Shown: piece by piece, positions 58,721-64,000 of the stretch
How the letters are laid out: every line of letters begins with the position of its first letter
Numbering within the stretch: position 1 is the first letter of the stretch
Source: Cohnella candidum
GTDB taxonomy: Bacteria; Bacillota; Bacilli; Paenibacillales; Paenibacillaceae
Assembly (NCBI RefSeq): GCF_003713065.1
Contig: NZ_CP033433.1
Span: forward strand, 4,799,501-4,863,500
DNA: 64,000 bases
Direction: 5' to 3'
Made by a program: the position numbers and the translations under genes
The notes under the pieces: generated by a model
The model's database searches: none
Seen by the model: the letters and a program-made list of their open reading frames with translations, nothing else
Told to the model about the DNA's origin: nothing

Positions 58721-59989
58721 TTACACCAAAAACTTGAACAGCAACGGATTCTTGTTCAGCTCGACGAACTGCAGCCCTTTGCGGGTCATGCGGCCGACGA
58801 GCGGGTCATAATCGTCGCGGCTTTTGAGCTCGATGCCGACCATCGCAGGACCGTTCTCCTTGTTCAGCTTCTTCGTGTATTCGAACTGGACGATGTCGTC
58901 GGTCGGCCCGAGCACGTCGTCGAGGAACTCCCGCAACGCGCCTGCGCGCTGGGGAAAGTTGATCATGAAATAATGCTTCAGCCCTTCGTGGATCAGCGAT
59001 CTTTCCTTGATCTCCTGCATCCGGTCGATATCGTTGTTGCCGCCGCTGACGACGCAGACGACGTTTTTGCCTTTCAGCCGCTCAGGGTCGATCGCCGACA
59101 AAGCCGCGACCGGAAGAGCGCCGGCCGGTTCGGCCACGATGGCGTGCTGGTTGTACAGGTCAAGGATCGTCGTGCAGGCCCGGCCTTCGGGCACGAGCAT
59201 CACCTCGTCGATCAGGTCCTTGCCGATCGCGTACGTAAGGTCTCCCACCCGTTTGACCGCGGCTCCGTCCACGAACTTCTCGATTTCGTCGACGGTCACG
59301 ACCTCGCCGGCTTCGAGGGACCGCGTCATCGACGGTGCTCCTTCCGGCTCGACGCCGATGATGTACGTATCGGGGCTGACGGCCTTCACATAGGACGCGA
59401 CGCCCGCGGACAAGCCGCCTCCGCCGACGGACACGATGAGGATATCGATCGGCTGCACGCCGGCTTCGAGGATTTCCTTTCCGACCGTAGCGTTACCGGC
59501 AATGATGGACGGATGGTCGAACGGGTGGACGAAGGTTTTGCCTTCCCGCTCGCACAACCGTACGGCCTCCTCATATGCGTCGTCGAACGTGTCGCCGACC
59601 AGACGGATATCCACGAACTCGCCGCCGAACAGCTCCACCTGGTTCACTTTCTGTCTGGGCGTCGTCGCCGGCATGTAAATAATGCCCGAGATCCCGAGCG
59701 CATGGCAGGAATAAGCGACGCCCTGCGCATGGTTGCCCGCGCTGGCGCAAACGATGCCGCGGCGGCGCTGTTCCTCGGACAGGGAGGAAATCAGGTTGTA
59801 GGCGCCCCGGATTTTGAAAGAACGGACGACCTGCAGGTCCTCCCTTTTGAGATACACATTGCAGCCGTATTTGAGGGACAAGCCCCGGTTCGGCTGCAAC
59901 GGGGTTTGCACGATGACTTCCTGCAGCACCCGGTGGGCATGGAGCACGTCGGCCAAGGGGATGCGGTTCGGCGAATCGGACAGCGGCAT
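58721..59989 (-). CDS. ilvA: threonine ammonia-lyase (threonine deaminase)
   Basis: A 422-residue biosynthetic-type IlvA. The PLP lysine is in SFKIRGAYN. The glycine-rich phosphate loop is VSVGGGGLSAG. A single C-terminal ACT-like regulatory domain (about residues 335-422, MINFPQRAGALREFLDDVL) gives the short Firmicutes form. It converts threonine to 2-oxobutyrate, the first step of isoleucine synthesis, and is usually feedback-inhibited by isoleucine. The ATG at 59989 follows AAAGGATGG. Expression is controlled by the T-box leader upstream. Confidence 0.93.
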   Translation of the reverse strand: MPLSDSPNRIPLADVLHAHRVLQEVIVQTPLQPNRGLSLKYGCNVYLKREDLQVVRSFKIRGAYNLISSLSEEQRRRGIVCASAGNHAQGVAYSCHALGISGIIYMPATTPRQKVNQVELFGGEFVDIRLVGDTFDDAYEEAVRLCEREGKTFVHPFDHPSIIAGNATVGKEILEAGVQPIDILIVSVGGGGLSAGVASYVKAVSPDTYIIGVEPEGAPSMTRSLEAGEVVTVDEIEKFVDGAAVKRVGDLTYAIGKDLIDEVMLVPEGRACTTILDLYNQHAIVAEPAGALPVAALSAIDPERLKGKNVVCVVSGGNNDIDRMQEIKERSLIHEGLKHYFMINFPQRAGALREFLDDVLGPTDDIVQFEYTKKLNKENGPAMVGIELKSRDDYDPLVGRMTRKGLQFVELNKNPLLFKFLV

Positions 59990-60050
59990 GGGAATTCCAT
60001 CCTTTCGTTTAGGGATCGAGTCATTAAGCAAGCTAATGTTTAAGGAAATA

Positions 60051-60325
60051 AAAAAACCGCCCCTCCTGAAAGGGACGGATGTCATCCGCGGTACCACCCT
60101 CGTTCCGCGCGTTCGCCCGGCGGGCGCAACGTGCGGCGCTTCTTGCGCGTATATCCTAACGCGACGCCCGTAACGGGGGCTCCGTCCTCGCTTACCCGGA
60201 TCCGGTTCGGCGCGGCTTCTCGGGGAGGATGCCCATGTGCGGCTTCGACCGCCGGCTCGCAGCTTGCGCCGGCTCTCTGGGGATCGAATGACCGGGGGCC
60301 TGTTCCCGTCAACGAATTTGTTAAT
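60051..60325 (-). promoter_or_regulatory. ilvA: T-box riboswitch leader of ilvA
   Basis: On the minus strand, the T-box antiterminator sequence AGGGTGGTACCGCGG lies at 60086-60100. It is followed by a G/C-rich terminator hairpin and a run of A on the plus strand (60051-60079). The upstream ~220 nt form a Stem I region with an AGAGAG element. A candidate specifier ATC (Ile) lies at 60228-60230. Uncharged tRNA-Ile would favour antitermination. The specifier is tentative because I did not fold the RNA. Confidence 0.88.
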
Positions 60326-60329
60326 ATTC

Positions 60330-60358
60330 TTTATACGCCTTCTTACATTTTAAGTCAA
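60330..60358 (-). promoter_or_regulatory. sigma-A promoter of the T-box-ilvA transcript
   Basis: TTGACT (60353-60358), 17 bp, TATAAA (60330-60335) on the minus strand. Confidence 0.8.
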
Positions 60359-60400
60359 TGACGCGAAGCACGTACAAGGCACCTAAATGGGGGAATCCGA

Positions 60401-60964
60401 GTGAAAAAGTTTTTGATCTGCCTGATCGTCCTTCTCATCCTCGCCGTCGCCGGGGGTGTCGGCGCGCTTTATTACGTACGGCCGGATCCGACGCTGTCCC
60501 TCGACTACCGGAACGTCGACATGAATAAAAAAGCGCTTGATATGGTCAAGCGCATGTCCTTCAAGATGGTGCTGACCGATGAGGACGTGAATAACGTTCT
60601 TATCAAATCGCTCGCGGAAAACCCCTACCGAAACAAGGACGTCTTGGTGCAAGGCGCCCGTTTTACGCTGGAGGGCGACCGGCTCGTGTCCGATTTGAGC
60701 CTGCTGTGGAAGGACAGGATTCCCGCCGGGCTGAGAGTGACGTATCGCCTGGCTTGGAAGGCGCCGAATTTGACGGCGACCGTGGAATCGGTCCGCCTGA
60801 AGGATATTGATCTGCCGAACGACACCGTCGACGATATGTCGCTTCCGCTCGGACAGGAGTTCCCTAAGCCCCTGAAAATCAAAGACGTGACGTTCGGGCA
60901 AGGCGAAATGACCGTCGAGCTGCAGAAGCCGAGCCTCTCGGACCTCAAGGATTTGTTCGGGTAG
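60401..60964 (+). CDS. DUF2140-like (YpmS-type) membrane-anchored protein
   Basis: A 187-residue protein. One N-terminal transmembrane helix (about residues 4-24) is followed by an extracytoplasmic domain with repeated FTLEGDRLVSDLSLLW and VTYRLAWKAPNLTATVESV strands, resembling DUF2140/YpmS proteins of unknown function. The GTG at 60401 follows GGGGGAA. It is divergent from the ilvA leader. The function is unknown. Confidence 0.65.
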   Translation: MKKFLICLIVLLILAVAGGVGALYYVRPDPTLSLDYRNVDMNKKALDMVKRMSFKMVLTDEDVNNVLIKSLAENPYRNKDVLVQGARFTLEGDRLVSDLSLLWKDRIPAGLRVTYRLAWKAPNLTATVESVRLKDIDLPNDTVDDMSLPLGQEFPKPLKIKDVTFGQGEMTVELQKPSLSDLKDLFG

Positions 60965-61049
60965 ATTGGCGGGATTTGGAGTATTGCCGGTTCGCCCTGC
61001 CTGCCGTAGGGTAAAAACGGTTTAATACATCCAAATGGGAGTGACCTCA

Positions 61050-62243
61050 TTGAAGCGTTGGTTAACCGTCGTTTTATCCGCTCTTATCGTTTGTTCCGCG
61101 GCAGCGGGTACGGCATCCGCTGCTGCGAACGCGCCTGCTGTCCGTGTCACGCTGGAAGGAAAGGCTTTATCGTTCCAAGCGCCGCCAACGATCATCGGCG
61201 GAAAAACGTTCGTGGAGTTCCGCTCGTTGTTTAAGGCGCTCGGCTACACCGTCGACTACGTCGCCTCGTCGAAGACGATCAAAGCCCAATCGAACGCGCG
61301 AAAGATCGAAATGAAAGTCGGCGGCACGACCGCTTTGGTGAACGGGGCTAAGGAACAGGTGAACGGCGATCTGAAACTGATCGGCGGCCGTACGATGGTC
61401 GGCGTCCGTTTCATTGCGACTTTGTCCGGCAAAACCGTGGCTTGGAACGCACAGAGCCGCATCGTCGTCATCACGACGCCCGTATCGGCATCGGTGGAAC
61501 GCGCCGCGTTGTTCGGCGTGCTGGACAAGCTGAATAAAGCCGAGGCGGATGGGGACGCCAGTGCTTACATGTCGCAGTTCCTTCCGAACGCGCAAATGAG
61601 AGCAGACATTGAAGCAGGCATCCGGGAGCAGTTTTCCCAGGTGCAAATCCGGACGACTTACGTGTCCCGGAAAATCCCGACGCTGACCCAGACGGAAGCG
61701 GTCGTCGCGACGACGGAAGAAATCCGCAAAGCGGGCGGAGCGATTTTCTTCCCCGACCGGCGCGACCGGTACGAGTATCATCTCCGCAAAGACGCGTCCG
61801 GGACTTGGAAGGTCGACTACATCGCTCAAGTGTCCTCCGATTGGCTGGACGTGAACGGCATGTGGAGCCAGGAAGTCCAAGCGCCCGACGAAGACAAGCA
61901 AGCGGTCGCGGCACTCCTGAACGCCCAGCTGCAAGCGATCAACGACAAGGACTTCGACGCATACGCGGCCACGTACGTGCCGAGTGCGCCCGGCGCGGCG
62001 GAGGAGCTCGCGGATTTGAAAGACTTGCAGGCGTCCTACCGAATGTCTGCCAAGGTCGAGCGAACGGCGATCGTGGAGTACTCCGGGGACCAAGCGCTGC
62101 TGCTGGCCTCCATGCTGCTCGACGTGACGCAGGACGGAGAAACCCGGTCCGGCCGCTCCCTGATTCTCATTCCCGTGACAAAGAAAGATGGCAAATGGCT
62201 GTTTGCCGGCACGGGCGATATTCTCTTGAACGAAAAACTTTAA
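61050..62243 (+). CDS. secreted copper-amine-oxidase-N domain protein with two NTF2-like repeats
   Basis: A 397-residue secreted protein. The signal peptide (about residues 1-26, cleaved in the ASAAA region) is followed by a Cu_amine_oxidN1 stalk domain (about 30-150). Its motifs GGKTFVEFRSLFKALG and GGRTMVGVRFIATLSG are the two repeats common on Paenibacillus surface proteins. Two tandem SnoaL/NTF2-like domains follow (about 155-265 and 290-395). The TTG at 61050, 6 nt after GGGAGTG, is preferred over the ATG at 61035. The role is unknown, probably envelope or stress related. Confidence 0.75.
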   Translation: MKRWLTVVLSALIVCSAAAGTASAAANAPAVRVTLEGKALSFQAPPTIIGGKTFVEFRSLFKALGYTVDYVASSKTIKAQSNARKIEMKVGGTTALVNGAKEQVNGDLKLIGGRTMVGVRFIATLSGKTVAWNAQSRIVVITTPVSASVERAALFGVLDKLNKAEADGDASAYMSQFLPNAQMRADIEAGIREQFSQVQIRTTYVSRKIPTLTQTEAVVATTEEIRKAGGAIFFPDRRDRYEYHLRKDASGTWKVDYIAQVSSDWLDVNGMWSQEVQAPDEDKQAVAALLNAQLQAINDKDFDAYAATYVPSAPGAAEELADLKDLQASYRMSAKVERTAIVEYSGDQALLLASMLLDVTQDGETRSGRSLILIPVTKKDGKWLFAGTGDILLNEKL

Positions 62244-62258
62244 ATGGCCGAGAGGCTG

Positions 62259-62287
62259 CGCCGTTCCCGCTTGGGGGCGGCGTTTTT
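62259..62287 (+). terminator. weak terminator after the stalk-domain gene
   Basis: CGCCG / CGGCG short stem with a 14-nt loop and TTTTT. Confidence 0.5.
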
Positions 62288-62395
62288 GCGTTTAGACGAA
62301 ATTTCAGCATACGGGGAATGTCCCGAAGAATAAATTTAGCTTGAAAAGGGCGGCGACGAGCGGCAGGAGCGGATGAACGCCAAGGAGGGATCGGC

Positions 62396-63406
62396 ATGCC
62401 GGCCGGAGGGAAGCAAGCCGCGGTCTGGATAGGGGACGGAGCCCGTCTGGTCGACCTGGGCGGCGAGGTCGCCTGCCTCCGGTTCCACGGCCCGCACCAT
62501 GCCGTCGGGCCGGGGATCGCGGAGGCCATCCGCCGTTCCGGGGAAGAAGTCGAACGGAATTGGCGCGGTCTCGTACTCGCCGGCGACGGGAAGGATTTCG
62601 GCATCGGCTTGAACCTTCTGCTCGTGTTCACCGAGGCGGAGAACGGCGATTGGGATGAGCTGGACCTCTTGGCGAGGGAGATGCAGAGCGCGGCAGTTGC
62701 CATTCGGACTTTGCGGCGGCCGGTTGTGGCGGCTCCTCACGGCAGGACCTTCGGCGCGGCCGCGGCCATCTGTTTGGCGGCGGACCGGATCGTCTTTGGA
62801 AGGGACGTCCGGTTTGGTCTGACGGAAACGGAGGAGGGTTTGGTTCCCGCCGCAGGCGGTTGTTTGGCGGCCGCGCTGTTGGCGGAGCGGCGAGCTCGGT
62901 CGGCGGGATTGGCGGATCCCGCCGTTCCGCTTGGCGCGCTGTTCGAAGCGATGATGGAAGCGGAGGTTTACGGTGCACAGCCGGTTGCCGGCCGCATCGG
63001 ATATTTCGGCCGCGGAGACTTGGCGGTGGAACCGGAGGAGCGGCTGGACGCCGCGAAGCGTATGGTGCTGCAGTTGGCGGCAGCGGCCAGCCAAACGGGA
63101 GGCGGCAATGCCGACGGATGCGAACCATCCGGGAGGGTAGCGGCGGCCGGAAGGGAAGCGATCGCCGGGCTGAAGCTGCGTTCGCTCTTCAAACGGCGGG
63201 AGGGCCGCTGGTCCGATCACGACGTGAAGGTGGCCGGCAAGCTGGCCGAAGCGATCGCCGGCGGCGACGTGTTTCCGGGTACGGCGGTGAGCGAAGCGTA
63301 CCTGTTGGAATTGGAGCGGGAAGCGTTCCTCAGCCTGTGCGGAGAACCGCTGACGCGGGCAAGGATCCGGCACCGGCTCGCAACCGGCGAACGGCTGCGG
63401 AATTAG
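62396..63406 (+). CDS. free-standing C-terminal (enoyl-CoA hydratase) half of FadN, catalytic residue changed
   Basis: A 336-residue protein that matches, in order, only the C-terminal crotonase half of Bacillus FadN: LVDLGGEVACLRFH, RNWRGLVLAGDGKDF, then DHDVKVAGKLAEAIAGGDV, LLELEREAFLSL and a C-terminal RLRN. The N-terminal 3-hydroxyacyl-CoA dehydrogenase half (about 480 residues in FadN) is absent. The ATG at 62396 has its own AAGGAGGG site, so this is a clean fission, not a window artefact. The catalytic Glu of the GGG-x-E loop is Ala here (FGAAAAICL), while the second Glu position is kept (LTETEEG). Confidence 0.75.
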   Translation: MPAGGKQAAVWIGDGARLVDLGGEVACLRFHGPHHAVGPGIAEAIRRSGEEVERNWRGLVLAGDGKDFGIGLNLLLVFTEAENGDWDELDLLAREMQSAAVAIRTLRRPVVAAPHGRTFGAAAAICLAADRIVFGRDVRFGLTETEEGLVPAAGGCLAAALLAERRARSAGLADPAVPLGALFEAMMEAEVYGAQPVAGRIGYFGRGDLAVEPEERLDAAKRMVLQLAAAASQTGGGNADGCEPSGRVAAAGREAIAGLKLRSLFKRREGRWSDHDVKVAGKLAEAIAGGDVFPGTAVSEAYLLELEREAFLSLCGEPLTRARIRHRLATGERLRN

Positions 63407-63421
63407 GGGGGAGGAGGATGC

Positions 63422-64000
63422 ATGAGGGAAGCCGTCATTCTGTCGGCCGTCAGGACGCCCATCGGGCGCGCCAAGAGCGGCTTGCTTCGCGAGCTGCGCG
63501 CGGAGGACCTTGGCGCGGCCGCGCTGAAGGAAGCCGTGCGGCGCATTCCGGGATGGGCATCGGACGTCCCGGACGATTGCCTGATCGGCTGTGCCGAGCC
63601 CGACGGGGGCTCGGCTAGGCATTTCGCCCGGGCGTGCTCGTTGCTCGCCGGCTTCCCCGTGTCGGTTCCTGCCATGACGGTGAACCGCTCCTGCGCTTCC
63701 GGGCTTCAAGCCGTGGCGCTCGCAGCGTCGGCGGTCGCTTCCGGCGCCGCCGGCACGGTGCTCGCGGGCGGTGCCGAAAGCATGAGCCGTTGGCCGGGCA
63801 CGCGAACCGTTCCGTCGCCGAATCCCGAACTGCTGGACCGGATGGCATCCGCTTACATGGCTGCCGGGCATGCGGCGGAGCTTCTCGCGAGACGGCGGGG
63901 AATCAGCCGGGAAGCGCAGGACCGCTACGCGGCGGACAGCTTCCGCAAAGCACGAGAGGCCGCGGCGGCGGGAAAGCTCCGTCGGCAGATCGCGCCGCTC
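63422..64000 (+). CDS. thiolase (acetyl-CoA acyltransferase), 5' part; runs off the window
   Basis: The first 193 codons of a thiolase, open to the last base. The N-terminus REAVILSAVRTPIGRAKSG is family-typical, and NRSCASGLQAVALAA carries the acyl-accepting cysteine. The catalytic His and second Cys lie outside the window. The usual GCAxPEG-x-N region reads GCAEPDGGSARHFAR. The ATG at 63422 follows GGAGGAGG, 15 bp after the FadN-like gene, matching the fadN-fadA order of Bacillus beta-oxidation operons. Confidence 0.88.
   Translation, partial: MREAVILSAVRTPIGRAKSGLLRELRAEDLGAAALKEAVRRIPGWASDVPDDCLIGCAEPDGGSARHFARACSLLAGFPVSVPAMTVNRSCASGLQAVALAASAVASGAAGTVLAGGAESMSRWPGTRTVPSPNPELLDRMASAYMAAGHAAELLARRRGISREAQDRYAADSFRKAREAAAAGKLRRQIAPL

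Noticed and set aside
58427..60043. A 538-codon plus-strand frame across the aldo/keto reductase end and ilvA
   Set aside because: It reads antisense through ilvA and out of frame in the reductase; no ribosome binding site.

Overview
The window is one contiguous piece of a high-GC (roughly 58-60 %) Firmicutes chromosome, most like Paenibacillaceae (Cohnella or high-GC Paenibacillus). The evidence is strong AGGAGG-type ribosome binding sites, sigma-A style TTGACA/TATAAT promoters, a T-box leader, an LTA-synthase-type sulfatase, a LytS-type sensor kinase, a sporulation-kinase-like histidine kinase, and many TetR/MFS pairs. It is ordinary chromosome, not a plasmid or an intact phage. I found no rRNA, insertion sequence or CRISPR array. 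There is one tRNA gene, tRNA-Thr(CGT).

Layout. 0-5 kb: the 3' part of an FAD monooxygenase, a guanylate-kinase paralogue, a small hypothetical, an LTA-synthase-like enzyme and a PAP2 phosphatase. 4.6-6.9 kb: a TetR repressor divergent from a QacA/EmrB efflux pump, with two palindromic operators between them. 7.7-13.4 kb: a complete oppABCDF oligopeptide ABC importer behind a long AT-rich leader. 13.7-21.8 kb: a redox island with a ferric-reductase-like membrane protein, ApbE flavinyltransferase, a Ser/Gly-rich anchored protein, an FAD-Rieske oxidoreductase, an FdhF/YdeP molybdoenzyme and FdhD. 21.8-33 kb: mutarotase, TetR-MFS, a phosphodiester glycosidase, a LacI-VOC-ThuA operon (ThuA broken by an amber stop), a TetR-membrane protein operon, GNAT, DUF3298, and an FAD oxidoreductase co-transcribed with an ECF41 sigma factor behind an ECF41-type promoter. 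34-43.7 kb: a LytS-like kinase, an SPL-like radical SAM protein, UspA, a response regulator with two paralogous 7TMR-DISM kinases, and an HD-GYP phosphodiesterase. 43.8-49.5 kb: tRNA-Thr, a frameshifted metallo-beta-lactamase-fold gene, Ku, a WGxxGxxG surface protein, a phage-derived repressor/ImmA/XhlA/lysin cassette and a NUDIX hydrolase. 49.5-64 kb: an MHYT-like/PAS kinase, a lipid kinase, an AlkD-like repair protein, an aromatic-acid exporter, small membrane proteins, MFS, aldo/keto reductase, T-box-controlled ilvA, a DUF2140 protein, a copper-amine-oxidase-N protein, and a split fadN-fadA pair running off the end.

Most distinctive signals. (1) Three intergenic arrays (13.5, 28.5 and 37.5 kb) are built alike from short imperfect palindromes of 22-25 nt repeated about every 50 bp; they differ in sequence but not in plan. 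(2) Two tandem sensor kinases have lost different ATP-binding residues, one in the N box and one in the G1 box, which suggests a heterodimer. (3) FadN is represented only by its enoyl-CoA-hydratase half, with a catalytic Glu replaced by Ala. (4) A compact cassette of phage repressor, ImmA, XhlA and lysin has divergent promoters bracketed by matching operators. (5) The ECF41 sigma factor has a readable cognate promoter in front of its operon.

Limits: assignments come from reading motifs by eye. No database search was run, so paralogue-level names are tentative.
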